64,000 nt of DNA from Lagierella sp. (lineage in GTDB: Bacteria; Bacillota; Clostridia; Tissierellales; Peptoniphilaceae). The position numbers were made by a program, and so were the translations under genes. The notes beneath the pieces were generated by a model. The model was not told the origin of the DNA and did not search any database. It worked only from the letters and a program-made list of their open reading frames with translations. Shown here in pieces: positions 53,569-63,010 of this stretch. Numbering within the stretch: position 1 is the stretch's first letter; each line of letters opens with the position of its first letter. The stretch lies in contig NZ_JASBYU010000002.1 of NCBI RefSeq assembly GCF_029983815.1, positions 62,001-126,000 on the forward strand, read 5' to 3'.

Positions 53569-54978
53569 ATGGATAAAAAAGACTTATTTAAAATGATACC
53601 CCAAGTGGAAGAGATATTAAAATCCGAGAGGATAGAAAAATTAGAATACTCTAGAGTCTTAAAGACAGAAGGGATTAGAGATGTCCTGGATGAAATTAGA
53701 AAAGAGATTATAAGTTCCAAGGAAGAGGACTTAGAAAATCTAAAGAGAGAATTGAATCTGGACAATCTTATATTAAAAGTTTGTGACAAGATGGAAAAGG
53801 AATTTTCCCATTCTCTATTAAAGGTAATTAATGGAACTGGAACCATACTTCACACCAACTTAGGAAGGTCATTGCTTAGTGACAGCATAAAGGACGAGAT
53901 CTGGGAAATCATCTCCAGCTATTCCAATCTGGAATACGATATTCCCGAAGGTAAAAGAGGATCTCGCTATGTTCATGTAACTAAGATGATTAGACTTCTA
54001 CTTGGTGTTGAGGATGCTCTAATCGTCAACAACAATGCCGCTGCTGTATTCTTGGTGTTAAATACATTTGCCAAGGACAAGGAAGCCATAGTATCCCGAG
54101 GGGAACTTGTAGAAGTTGGAGGAGCATTCAGAATCCCATCTGTAATGTCCATGAGTGGGGCTAACCTTGTGGAAGTTGGATCTACAAATAAGACTAGGGT
54201 TTCAGATTATGAAGATGCCATCACCGAAGAGACTGCTGTACTGATGAAGGTTCATACCAGTAACTACAAATTAATCGGTTTTACTGACTCGGTATCCAAT
54301 AGGGAGTTAAAGGAGCTGGGCGATAGATATGATTTACCAGTTGTAGAGGATCTAGGTAGTGGGGTTTACTACAATATGGAAGAATATGGACTACCTCATG
54401 AACCGACGATTTCTGAATCCATTAAATCTGGAATAGATCTAATTACCTTTAGTGGCGATAAATTACTAGGGGGACCTCAAGCTGGAATCATAGTAGGTAA
54501 AAAGGAATATATTGACAAGATGAAGTCAAATCAAATCCTTAGAGCCCTAAGGGTGGATAAATTCACATTGGCTGCACTGGAATGCACCATTAGGATGTAC
54601 TTTGATGAAGAAAAGGCTAAAAAGAATATTCCTACTTTAAGAATGATTACTGCAACGCCTTTGGAACTTATGGAAAGGGCAAAGGTATTGGTATCTAAAA
54701 TAGAAGAAAAAAATACCGATATTAAGGTTCATATAGAAGATGGCAAATCTACAGTAGGTGGAGGATCCATGCCAGGGGAAGAATTTGATTCCAAGGTAAT
54801 CCTACTTGAAAAGGAAGGTTTAAGTCCTAGTAAGATAGAGGAGAGGTTGAGACTTTCTCCAAGTCATATCATAGGTAGAATAAAAGATGACAAGTATATG
54901 TTGGACTTACGAACATTAGATGATAAGGATTTTGATACTATAGCCAATGAGATAGAGAACTGTTTTCCAAGGAGTTAG
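53569..54978 (+). CDS. selA: L-seryl-tRNA(Sec) selenium transferase
   Basis: A 469-residue PLP enzyme with the N-terminal tRNA-binding helices, INGTGTILHTNLGRSLLS, NNNAAAVFLVL, and the PLP-lysine motif ITFSGDKLLGGPQAG. It turns Ser-tRNA(Sec) into Sec-tRNA(Sec) using selenophosphate. It starts with AGGAGATATAA and is followed 2 bases later by selB. The gene is divergent from the grd operon whose selenoproteins need it. selD is not in this window. Confidence 0.97.
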   Translation: MDKKDLFKMIPQVEEILKSERIEKLEYSRVLKTEGIRDVLDEIRKEIISSKEEDLENLKRELNLDNLILKVCDKMEKEFSHSLLKVINGTGTILHTNLGRSLLSDSIKDEIWEIISSYSNLEYDIPEGKRGSRYVHVTKMIRLLLGVEDALIVNNNAAAVFLVLNTFAKDKEAIVSRGELVEVGGAFRIPSVMSMSGANLVEVGSTNKTRVSDYEDAITEETAVLMKVHTSNYKLIGFTDSVSNRELKELGDRYDLPVVEDLGSGVYYNMEEYGLPHEPTISESIKSGIDLITFSGDKLLGGPQAGIIVGKKEYIDKMKSNQILRALRVDKFTLAALECTIRMYFDEEKAKKNIPTLRMITATPLELMERAKVLVSKIEEKNTDIKVHIEDGKSTVGGGSMPGEEFDSKVILLEKEGLSPSKIEERLRLSPSHIIGRIKDDKYMLDLRTLDDKDFDTIANEIENCFPRS

Positions 54979-54980
54979 AT

Positions 54981-56861
54981 ATGAAGAATATTATAATAGG
55001 TACTGCCGGGCATATCGACCACGGTAAGACTACTTTAGTTAAGGCCCTAACGGGTAGAGAGACAGATACATTAAAAGAGGAAAAGAAGAGGGGTATTTCC
55101 ATTAACCTAGGATTTACCTACTTGGATTTACCAAATGGCAATAGAGTTGGGATAGTCGACGTTCCTGGCCATGAAAGATTTATAAAGAATATGATGGCAG
55201 GGGCTACAGGAATAGACCTAGTTCTATTTATAATCGCTGCAGATGAGGGAGTAATGCCTCAAAGTAGGGAACATTTAGATATACTATCCTATATGAATGT
55301 CCACAGAGGAATTATGGTAATCACCAAGTCCGATATGGTAGAGGATGATTATTTAGCACTAGTGGAAGAGGAACTAAAGGAATTTTCAAAGGGAACTTTC
55401 CTTGAAAATGCACCTATAGCAAAGGTGGATTCCATATCTGGAAGAGGGATCGATGAACTAAAGAATTTAATTGCATCTGAGAGTGAAAAGGTTGAAGAAA
55501 AGAAGTCGGATACACCTTTTAGAATGCATATAGACAGGGCTTTTCCTGTAAAGGGAATTGGGATTGTAGTTACAGGAACTTTAATGGAAGGTAAGATTTC
55601 TAGAGGAGATGACCTCATTATCTATCCAGAGGGAAAAGAGGCGAAGGTTAGATCTATCCAAGTTCATGGCGAGGACGAAGAAACTGCTTATGCTGGACAA
55701 AGGACTGCTATAAATCTTTCAGGGATTAAATCAGGAGACATTGAAAGAGGGGATGTAATAGCCTCAGAGGGTTCAGTGATTCTAACCAATATTATAGACT
55801 GTAAGGTTATGGTTTCTAAGGCTTCAGACTTTCCGATTCACCATTGGATGAGATTAAGACTTGGAATAGGTACAAGAGAGATATTTTGTCGTGCCGTTCC
55901 ATTAGATCAAGAGGAGATTGGTCAAGGGGAGGAAGGCTTTTTGCAACTTAGATTGGAGGAACCTCTAGTTTGTAGAAACAGGGATAGGTTTGTACTAAGG
56001 TCCTATTCTCCTGTGGAGACCATAGGTGGAGGAGTCATCATCGAACCTATGGCAAAGAAACACAATATAGATGAAGAATTGGTAAAACAGCTTCAGATAA
56101 AGGAGCAGGGAGAGTTAGACGATATAATCTTCCAATTTGCAAACTCTGAAGATGCTCTTATATCCCTAAAGGAGATCGTATCCTATACAGGAGAAAACAA
56201 GAAGGTTGTAAGTGAAGAAGTAAATGGGTTAATATCCGAGGGGAAAATTGTTAAAATAGTAGACAGGTATGTAAGCCAAGAGGTTTTAACTAGAGTGTTT
56301 GAAGATATAGAAAAGATATTAGAAAAAAATCATGAAAAAAATCCTCTAGCATTGGGTATGACTAAAAATGAACTTCTTACCCAAAATTCCTACGATGTCA
56401 ATTTAAGAGAATTGGAATTTGTATTAAAACTTATGAAGGATAAGGGAATTGTTAAAGAGTCAGCAGACTATTACGGCCTTACAAGTCATAAGATAAAACT
56501 TACACCAAAACAGGAGAAGACAAAGGAAGCTTTAATTAGAGAAATAGAGGATAACGGTTTAGAGAAGATAGAAAACCTGAAGTCTTTAGCTGGTAGGGAT
56601 AAGGATAGAAGACAAGTCCTTGAATTTATGATAGGCAATGAAATAGTTGTCTTTGGGGCTGAAAACAACGTTCTTCTAGAGAGGGACTTCAACATGGCTA
56701 AAAAGATTATCTTGGATTATCTAAATAAAAATGAAACCATAACCGTTTCAGAAGCTAGGGATTTGTTAAAGTCCAGTAGAAAGAATGTCCTGCTGATCCT
56801 GGATTACTTTGACCATATCAAGTTGACTAAGAGAGTTGATGATTATAGGGTTTTGGTATAA
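54981..56861 (+). CDS. selB: Selenocysteine-specific elongation factor
   Basis: A 626-residue GTPase with G1 GTAGHIDHGKTTL, G3 DVPGHERF, G4 ITKSDM, elongation-factor domains 2-3 and a C-terminal part with winged-helix repeats that bind the SECIS. It brings Sec-tRNA(Sec) to UGA codons in grdA and grdB. Directly downstream of selA and 71 bases before tRNA-Sec, so all Sec-decoding parts except SelD are clustered. Confidence 0.97.
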   Translation: MKNIIIGTAGHIDHGKTTLVKALTGRETDTLKEEKKRGISINLGFTYLDLPNGNRVGIVDVPGHERFIKNMMAGATGIDLVLFIIAADEGVMPQSREHLDILSYMNVHRGIMVITKSDMVEDDYLALVEEELKEFSKGTFLENAPIAKVDSISGRGIDELKNLIASESEKVEEKKSDTPFRMHIDRAFPVKGIGIVVTGTLMEGKISRGDDLIIYPEGKEAKVRSIQVHGEDEETAYAGQRTAINLSGIKSGDIERGDVIASEGSVILTNIIDCKVMVSKASDFPIHHWMRLRLGIGTREIFCRAVPLDQEEIGQGEEGFLQLRLEEPLVCRNRDRFVLRSYSPVETIGGGVIIEPMAKKHNIDEELVKQLQIKEQGELDDIIFQFANSEDALISLKEIVSYTGENKKVVSEEVNGLISEGKIVKIVDRYVSQEVLTRVFEDIEKILEKNHEKNPLALGMTKNELLTQNSYDVNLRELEFVLKLMKDKGIVKESADYYGLTSHKIKLTPKQEKTKEALIREIEDNGLEKIENLKSLAGRDKDRRQVLEFMIGNEIVVFGAENNVLLERDFNMAKKIILDYLNKNETITVSEARDLLKSSRKNVLLILDYFDHIKLTKRVDDYRVLV

Positions 56862-56932
56862 AAAAATAAATTCTCAAATATAAGAGATAAATTGTATTTT
56901 ATTCCAAAAGTATGGTAAAATAATTGTGACGT

Positions 56933-57029
56933 GGGAGTGAATGAGTGCTGGTGTGCTCTCTGGTCTTCAAAACCAGTATGAGGGGTTAGGAGCTTCTCGG
57001 GTGGGTTCGATTCCCACGCATTCCCGCCA
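56933..57029 (+). tRNA. selC: tRNA-Sec (anticodon TCA)
   Basis: A 97-base tRNA. The acceptor arm GGGAGTG pairs with CATTCCC, the anticodon arm CTGGT-CTTCAAA-ACCAG has TCA at 56967-56969, the variable arm is long (56977-57000), and the T arm GTGGG-TTCGATT-CCCAC leads to an encoded CCA. The long variable arm and UCA anticodon identify selenocysteine tRNA. It sits right behind selB. Confidence 0.97.
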
Positions 57030-57148
57030 CGATACATATTTTCGGATATTATTAAATTTAATAATACAATACTGAAAGGAAATATGTAAAAAACGTGGGG
57101 GCTCTAGGGTTCTCACGAGGAAAACGTTTAAACCTAAAGGAGGGTAAA

Positions 57149-58582
57149 GTGAATTATTTATTATTTGCAGGCATTGCCGAAACTGCAACAAAATTTGTAG
57201 ATATCGGTAACGACATTGTTTGGAACAAGGTACTTATTTTCTTACTACCTATCGTCGGATTATTTTTCACTATTTATTTAGCATTTCCTCAATTCTCAAG
57301 AATGGGAGCTGCCTTTAAACAGACCTTCGGTGGACTTTTCGACAAAGAAGAGAATGCTAGAAGAAAAGCAGCTGGGGAAATCTCATCTTTCCAAGCCTTA
57401 GCAGTTGCTATAGCTGCTCAGATTGGTACAGGTAACGTAGCCGGAGTTGCTACAGCCATATTATCAGGAGGTCCAGGAGCTATCTTTTGGATGTGGATTG
57501 CAGCTATATTTGGTATGGGTACAATCTTTGCCGAAGCTGTTTTAGCTCAAAAGTTTAGAACCCTTGATGATGATGGAGAAAGAGTAGGGGGACCTGCTTA
57601 CTACATTAGCCAAGGTATTAAAAACAAGGGACTTGCTAAGGGACTAGCAGGATTCTTCGCCTTTGCAATTATTTTGGCACTAGGCTTCATCGGAAACATG
57701 GTACAATCTAACTCCATGGCTTCAGCTATACACGAAGCATTTGGTATTCCAACAATTGCAATAGGTATTGCCATAGCTATTTTGGCAGCTTTAGTATTTA
57801 TTGGTGGAATTAAGAGAATTGCAAACTTTGCGGAAATGGTAGTACCTATCATGGCGCTTATATATGTAGCTTTAGCAATTTTTGTATTGATTAAATTTAG
57901 AATGGAAATAGGTCATGCTTTCAAACTTATCTTTGAAGGTGCTTTCAATCCACAAGCCGTACTTGGAGCTGGAACAGGACTTACAGTTAAGTTGGCGATT
58001 AGATTTGGTGTAGCAAGAGGACTATTCTCTAATGAAGCTGGTATGGGTTCTACACCTCACGCTCACGCTACTGCAAGAGTAAATCATCCAGTTGAACAAG
58101 GTTTAACAGCAATGCTTGGTGTTTTAATCGACACAGGTATCGTATGTACTGCTACAGCATTGGTTATCATCTTAACTGGAGCTTATGATTCAGGACTTGC
58201 AGGTCCACTTATGACACAGGAAGCATTTGGTGTTGCATTCCCAGGAGCAGGTAAAGCTGTTCTTGCAGTTTGTCTAACAGCATTTGCCTTTACCACAGTA
58301 ATTGGTTGGTACTACTTTGGTGAAACAAATATCAGATACCTATTTGGTAAAAAGGGACTTATGCCATACAGACTTATAGTAATAGCTTGTATAGTACTTG
58401 GTTCAATGTTTGAAATCGAATTTGTATGGTTACTATCAGACTTCTTTAACGGTCTAATGGTATTCCCTAACTTAGTTGGATTATTACTCCTTCATAAACA
58501 TGTAAAATCTTTGACTAAAGACTACGATAGACTTAAAGAACTTGGCAAGATATCTTATGTTTATGAATATGAAACAAAGTAA
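57149..58582 (+). CDS. Sodium:alanine/glycine symporter (AGCS family)
   Basis: A 477-residue transporter with the family marks AAQIGTGNVAGVATAILSGG (split here: IGTGNVAGVA), GGPAYYISQGIK, FSNEAGMGSTPHAHATA and the FTTVIGWYYFGETN segment. AGCS proteins import alanine or glycine with sodium. Its location behind the selenium genes and next to the glycine reductase region suggests glycine supply for that pathway. I set the start at the GTG 57149, four bases after AAAGGAGGG; the frame is open for 18 codons upstream without a site. Confidence 0.93.
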   Translation: MNYLLFAGIAETATKFVDIGNDIVWNKVLIFLLPIVGLFFTIYLAFPQFSRMGAAFKQTFGGLFDKEENARRKAAGEISSFQALAVAIAAQIGTGNVAGVATAILSGGPGAIFWMWIAAIFGMGTIFAEAVLAQKFRTLDDDGERVGGPAYYISQGIKNKGLAKGLAGFFAFAIILALGFIGNMVQSNSMASAIHEAFGIPTIAIGIAIAILAALVFIGGIKRIANFAEMVVPIMALIYVALAIFVLIKFRMEIGHAFKLIFEGAFNPQAVLGAGTGLTVKLAIRFGVARGLFSNEAGMGSTPHAHATARVNHPVEQGLTAMLGVLIDTGIVCTATALVIILTGAYDSGLAGPLMTQEAFGVAFPGAGKAVLAVCLTAFAFTTVIGWYYFGETNIRYLFGKKGLMPYRLIVIACIVLGSMFEIEFVWLLSDFFNGLMVFPNLVGLLLLHKHVKSLTKDYDRLKELGKISYVYEYETK

Positions 58583-58606
58583 ATTAATTTAGTATCCTTT
58601 CAGTAG

Positions 58607-58638
58607 GAAAATGGCGAGCTTAGTCTCGCTATTTTTTT
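58607..58638 (+). terminator. Intrinsic terminator after the symporter gene
   Basis: AATGGCGAG pairs with CTCGCTATT (one G-U) around a short loop, followed by seven Ts. Confidence 0.85.
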
Positions 58639-58738
58639 GTAGAAATGTAGCTTATGGGATTCAATTTACATTCATCCTACTATTATCAAATGTATTACAT
58701 TATGATATTATATTCATTGTTATACAAAGGGGGTAAGT

Positions 58739-59512
58739 ATGGGAAATATAGATTCGAAATTGATAGTTGGATTAGGTTTGCTATTGCCGGGAATAATGAC
58801 AGGTCTGGGAGCAATACCTATATTTTTTACAAAGAAGATAAAGAGAAGTGCCTTGGACATTCTACTTGGCTTTGCCGCAGGGGTCATGCTTGCAGCAAGT
58901 TGTTTCTCCTTGATATTACCAAGTATTGAATACGGTGGTGGAGATTTTAAAGCGGTAATGATAACTGGACTTGGAATATTTTTAGGGGCTGTGATGCTGG
59001 ACTTAATAGACAAGTACGCTCCCCATGAGCATTTAATGGATAAGAGGGTTGAAGGAACATCCACAGATAGTTTAAAGAAGATTTGGCTTTTTATCATCGC
59101 CATCACCATCCACAACTTTCCAGAAGGACTTGCAACGGGTGTTGGTTTTGGAACTGGTGAGTTGGCAAATGGAATTACAATTGCTCTTGGAATTGGACTG
59201 CAAAACATGCCAGAGGGCTTAGCTGTAGCATTAGCTTTACTTAGAGAGAACTACAGTGTAAAGAAGGCTTTTGTAATAGCTTTACTTACAGGTTTGGTTG
59301 AACCTATTGGAGCCTTGTTAGGCTTTGGATTGGTACAAATCTTTCAACAGATACTTCCATTCATATTGGCCTTGGCAGGAGGAGCGATGTTATTTGTAAT
59401 AAGTGATGAAATCATTCCTGAAACCCATAGTGGTGGATTTGAAAGACAAGCAACCTACGGAATAATAGTTGGATTTATTGTAATGATGATAATGGATGTG
59501 TTATTAGGTTAA
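58739..59512 (+). CDS. ZIP-family metal transporter
   Basis: A 257-residue protein with eight membrane helices. The metal-path motifs HNFPEGLATGVGFG in helix 4 and NMPEGLAVALALL in helix 5 are the hallmark of ZIP transporters (ZupT/GufA-like). It moves zinc, iron or other divalent metals across the membrane. An unusually short loop between helices 3 and 4 carries KYAPHEHLMDKR with two histidines. The start follows AAAGGGGGTAAGT. Confidence 0.92.
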   Translation: MGNIDSKLIVGLGLLLPGIMTGLGAIPIFFTKKIKRSALDILLGFAAGVMLAASCFSLILPSIEYGGGDFKAVMITGLGIFLGAVMLDLIDKYAPHEHLMDKRVEGTSTDSLKKIWLFIIAITIHNFPEGLATGVGFGTGELANGITIALGIGLQNMPEGLAVALALLRENYSVKKAFVIALLTGLVEPIGALLGFGLVQIFQQILPFILALAGGAMLFVISDEIIPETHSGGFERQATYGIIVGFIVMMIMDVLLG

Positions 59513-59520
59513 TTTTAACT

Positions 59521-59558
59521 AAAAAAGTCCCGGAAGTTTAAACTTCTAGGACTTTTTT
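59521..59558. terminator. Bidirectional intrinsic terminator
   Basis: AAAAAAGTCC...GGACTTTTTT with an inner GAAG/CTTC stem, between the convergent ZIP and fumC genes. Confidence 0.92.
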
Positions 59559-59565
59559 AATAAGA

Positions 59566-60930
59566 CTAAATCATGTCTTCTGGTTTCATATACTTATCAA
59601 AATCTTCTTCTGTTAAGATTTCTAGTTTTAGAGCCGCTTTTTTCAATGTCGTGTTATTTTCATGGGCATATTTTGCTATTTTAGCACCATTTTCATAACC
59701 AATATATGGATTAAGGGCTGTAACGAGCATTAAAGAATTGTCTAAATACTCTTTTATCTTTTCTTCGTTAGGTTTTAAGCCTTTTAAACAATTGTCAGTA
59801 AAGGACTTTAGTCCATCAGTAAGAAGCCTTACGGATTGTAAAAAGTTAAAAATGATTACAGGCATATATACATTTAATTGGAAATTTCCTTGAGAACCAC
59901 TAAAGGAAATAGTGGTATCATTTCCTAAAACCTGTGCTACCACCATGGTAATGGCTTCAGCTTGAGTTGGATTTACCTTTCCAGGCATTATGGAACTTCC
60001 TGGTTCATTGGCAGGGATAGTAAGCTCTCCAATTCCGCATCTAGGACCAGAGGCAAGAAATCTTACGTCGTTTGCAATCTTTAATATATTTGTAGCCAAT
60101 GTCTTTAAGGCTCCATGGCAGTTGACCAATTCGTCCTTGGAAGATAGGGAGTGGAATTTATTTTCTGAAGGTTTATAATCATCTCCAGTAAAGAGTTTGA
60201 TTTCTTCACATACTTTTTCATCGAAACCTTCAGGTGTGTTCAATCCCGTTCCAACAGCAGTTCCTCCTATTGCCAAGGAAAGTAGGTGTTTAGAACTCTC
60301 CTCTATATATTCTGTGGACTTTTCAATCATATTGGACCAAGCGGAGATCTCCTGTCCCAATGATAGTGGAGTTGCATCTTGCAAATGTGTTCTTCCAACC
60401 TTGACGATGTCTCTATAATCTATGGATAGTCCGTAAAGAACATCTAGAGTATCCTTCAATTGGGGCAATAAATCCCTGGTTACTGCAGTATAGGCAGCAA
60501 TGTGCATTGCCGTAGGGAAGGTGTCGTTGGAACTTTGAGACTTATTTACATCGTCATTGGGATGTAAAATATCTTTTTTTGCCAATTCATTTCCCCTGTG
60601 GGAAACCACTTCATTGACATTCATATTACTTTGAGTTCCGCTACCGGTTTGCCATAATGCAAGGGGGAACTCTTGTTTTAACCCATCATCTAAGATTTCA
60701 TCGCATACTTTAACGATTAGGTCCCTCTTTTCCTCAGAAAGTTTACCTAGGTTACAATTAACAATTGCACAGGACCTTTTCACAATTGCTAGGGACTTTA
60801 CTATTTCCATTGGCATTTTTTCTGTGCCAATTTTAAAGTTTTGATAGGATCTCTGGGTTTGTGCTCCCCAGTAGTGTTCTGCAGGTACTTCTAATTCGCC
60901 AATACTGTCATGTTCAATTCTTACTTTCAA
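59566..60930 (-). CDS. fumC: Class II fumarate hydratase
   Basis: A 454-residue enzyme of the fumarase/aspartase superfamily with the signature GSSIMPGKVNPTQAEA, plus TGSGTQSNMNVNEV, SSNDTFPTAMHIAA and GRTHLQDATPLSLGQE. It interconverts fumarate and malate in the cytoplasm. Starts with GGAGAGAAAATTG upstream and stops just before the terminator. The mgtE gene ends 13 bases upstream, so both are probably in one transcript under the M-box. Confidence 0.92.
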   Translation of the reverse strand: MKVRIEHDSIGELEVPAEHYWGAQTQRSYQNFKIGTEKMPMEIVKSLAIVKRSCAIVNCNLGKLSEEKRDLIVKVCDEILDDGLKQEFPLALWQTGSGTQSNMNVNEVVSHRGNELAKKDILHPNDDVNKSQSSNDTFPTAMHIAAYTAVTRDLLPQLKDTLDVLYGLSIDYRDIVKVGRTHLQDATPLSLGQEISAWSNMIEKSTEYIEESSKHLLSLAIGGTAVGTGLNTPEGFDEKVCEEIKLFTGDDYKPSENKFHSLSSKDELVNCHGALKTLATNILKIANDVRFLASGPRCGIGELTIPANEPGSSIMPGKVNPTQAEAITMVVAQVLGNDTTISFSGSQGNFQLNVYMPVIIFNFLQSVRLLTDGLKSFTDNCLKGLKPNEEKIKEYLDNSLMLVTALNPYIGYENGAKIAKYAHENNTTLKKAALKLEILTEEDFDKYMKPEDMI

Positions 60931-60943
60931 TTTTCTCTCCTTC

Positions 60944-62299
60944 TTAAAATGGTAATATAGTCATTGCTATTTTCAAATAGACTAGAATAGCCAAGGCATC
61001 TACGATGGTGGTGATAAGAGGACTTGCCATTACCGCTGGATCTGCTCCAAGGCTTTCTGCAACAACAGGTAGTACAGAACCGGTTGCCTTAGCTAACATT
61101 ACAGTTACTGTGACTGTCAATGAAACCACAAAGGCTACGGACATTCCAACCTTGTCAAAGAACATCAATTTTATAAAATTGAAAAAGGCCAATGTAATTC
61201 CAGCTAAAATGGCTACTCTAAATTCTTTCCACAATACATATATCAAATCGCTTAAGTCTATTTCCTTTAAGGATAGGGAACGTATGATGGTTGAAGCTGA
61301 CTGGCTTCCAGCATTACCGCCGGTGTCGGTTATCATTGGTAAAAATGCTGCCAAAACCACATACTTTTCCAAGGTTTTTTCATAATTCATTAAAATTAGT
61401 GAAGTAAAGGTCGATGATATCAATAAAATTAATAACCAAGGTATCCTGTTTTTCCAAATTTCTAAAACGGAAAGCTGTTTATAGGTCTTTTCTGTTGGAG
61501 TTATCGCTGACATTATGTCCATGTCTTCTGTGGTTTCCTTTTCTAAGATATCCAACACGTCGTCAACGGTAATAATTCCCACAAGTCTATTTTCGTTATC
61601 CACAACGGGCATTGTGTAAAAGTCGTATTTTGTAAATATCCTCGCAACTTCTTCCCTGTCTTCAATAGTATTAACAGAGATTACATCATGGTTCATGATA
61701 GAAGAGATTTGAGCTTCAGAATCGGAGAGCACCAAGTCGGATAAGGCTACTTCTCCAATTAAATGTCTTGTATCATCAATGATGTATATTATGTCGATAG
61801 TTTCTTTGTTTGCCCCGGTCTTCTTCAAAAGTTGAATAACTTCGCCAACGGTATGTCCTGCTTTTGTGGCTGCATATTCGATGGTCATGATTGACCCAGC
61901 AGAATCCTTAGGGTAATTTAACATTGTATTAATAATCCTTCTATGATCAGGATTAGTGAATTTTAAGACTTTCTTTACCAGATTCGAAGGTAGTTCCTCA
62001 ATGATATCGACTTTATCGTCAGTTCTCAACCCGTTTATAATTTGCTCTAGTATCTCGTCGGAAAATCCGGCAATTAAAAGTTTCTGCTGTTCAATGTCCA
62101 TTTCCGCAAAGACCAGGGCTGCAGTATCCTTCGATAGAAGGTTAAAACAGATTGTTAGGTTGGTTTGAGATAAATTGTTAAAAAATTCTGCAATATCGTA
62201 TATATTAAGGGAATTTAATATCAATTTTGCCTCTTGCAAATTGTTTTCTTCTAGGGACTCATGTAATCTTTCCTCTAGAATTTCTAAGCTTTTTTCCAT
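60944..62299 (-). CDS. mgtE: MgtE-family magnesium transporter
   Basis: A 451-residue protein: an acidic N domain (to about 135) with EMDIEQQKLLIAGFSDEI, two CBS domains (about 140-260, VISVNTIEDREEVA, and GIITVDDVLDILEKE), a plug helix and five membrane helices with MITDTGGNAGSQSASTIIR and DPAVMASPLITTIVDA. It imports magnesium and closes when cytoplasmic magnesium is high. The ATG at 62299 follows GAAGGAGG. An open frame running 53 codons further upstream passes through the riboswitch and is not used. Confidence 0.95.
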   Translation of the reverse strand: MEKSLEILEERLHESLEENNLQEAKLILNSLNIYDIAEFFNNLSQTNLTICFNLLSKDTAALVFAEMDIEQQKLLIAGFSDEILEQIINGLRTDDKVDIIEELPSNLVKKVLKFTNPDHRRIINTMLNYPKDSAGSIMTIEYAATKAGHTVGEVIQLLKKTGANKETIDIIYIIDDTRHLIGEVALSDLVLSDSEAQISSIMNHDVISVNTIEDREEVARIFTKYDFYTMPVVDNENRLVGIITVDDVLDILEKETTEDMDIMSAITPTEKTYKQLSVLEIWKNRIPWLLILLISSTFTSLILMNYEKTLEKYVVLAAFLPMITDTGGNAGSQSASTIIRSLSLKEIDLSDLIYVLWKEFRVAILAGITLAFFNFIKLMFFDKVGMSVAFVVSLTVTVTVMLAKATGSVLPVVAESLGADPAVMASPLITTIVDALAILVYLKIAMTILPF

Positions 62300-62325
62300 A
62301 AATTCTACCTCCTTCATAAATAAAT

Positions 62326-62357
62326 AAAAAAAACCACACGAAATGATCAGTGTGGTA
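62326..62357 (-). terminator. Terminator of the M-box riboswitch
   Basis: Minus-strand ACCACAC pairs with GTGTGGT around a 10-base loop and is followed by eight Ts, just before the mgtE ribosome site. Confidence 0.88.
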
Positions 62358-62389
62358 ATTGTTACAAAACAATCCAGTACATAAATATT

Positions 62390-62560
62390 TAGGTACCTGA
62401 TTGAAAAAACCGTCTGAGCTTTAGCTTCAAAGGGCGGTGAAATTACATTAAACTGCACCTTACGTGCGATACAGTCTGTTAACCGGCGGATGATGTCTCC
62501 ATCACTTTGCGGTAGTAATCCATATCCCTAGGTTAGCCTTACCTATCGGACCATCCATTT
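62390..62560 (-). ncRNA. M-box (ykoK) magnesium riboswitch
   Basis: Minus-strand sequence contains AGGTAAGGCTAACCTAGGGA, ATGGATTACTACCGC, GATGGAGACATCATCCGCCGG, GTAAGGTGCAG and ACCGCCCTTTGAAGC, in the order of the M-box. It directly precedes a terminator and an mgtE gene. Known M-boxes end transcription when magnesium is high. Confidence 0.92.
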
Positions 62561-62563
62561 TTT

Positions 62564-62592
62564 ATGTTAACTTATAGAGAAATAATTGTCAA
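62564..62592 (-). promoter_or_regulatory. Promoter of the mgtE-fumC transcript
   Basis: Minus-strand TTGACA (62592-62587), a 17-base spacer and TAACAT (62569-62564), just upstream of the M-box. The remaining divergent gap to 62761 is A+T-rich and without other recognisable elements apart from a weak TTTGGGTATA motif at 62691. Confidence 0.7.
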
Positions 62593-62761
62593 CATAGAGA
62601 AAATTACAGGATTATAAAAATATAGAGTTTTATAGGTGAATATGTGAAGAGCGTAATGTAAAAAATATAAGATTTAGGATTCTACCATTATTTGGGTATA
62701 TAGAGTAATAACATTCTTATTATTTCAAGGATGTTAAGGAAATGAAAATGGGAGGTACAAA

Positions 62762-63010
62762 ATGAAGAAGTCAGAAAAAGAAGAAATAAAATTAAATCGT
62801 AAAAGACAAGAAAAGCAAGAAGAAAAGCTTGAAAATATCGTAGATGATCAAGCTAAAAAGGATATAGATAGGGAACAGGATCCTGAAAAGCTTCTTACAA
62901 GAGAAGACGAAATAAAGATAAAGGAAAAGTCAGAGAAGATTAATGAAATCAAGGGAAGAATGGAAATCCTACGGGAGAACCAGGACGTAAGACAGAACTT
63001 TAACAGATGA
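62762..63010 (+). CDS. Small charged coiled-coil-like protein
   Basis: An 82-residue protein that is almost entirely charged (Lys, Glu, Asp, Arg), with heptad-like spacing such as KLENIVDDQAKKDIDREQ. There are no cysteines and no signal peptide. The ribosome site GGGAGGTACAAA is good and its stop overlaps the methyltransferase start (ATGATGA), so it is likely expressed. The family is unknown. A second acidic, Lys/Glu-rich gene lies two genes downstream. Confidence 0.7.
   Translation: MKKSEKEEIKLNRKRQEKQEEKLENIVDDQAKKDIDREQDPEKLLTREDEIKIKEKSEKINEIKGRMEILRENQDVRQNFNR

Noticed and set aside
62691..62723. Third copy of the lipoprotein hairpin motif before the small charged protein
   Set aside because: Shares GGGTAT and GTAAT, but spacing and hairpin differ; too weak to include.
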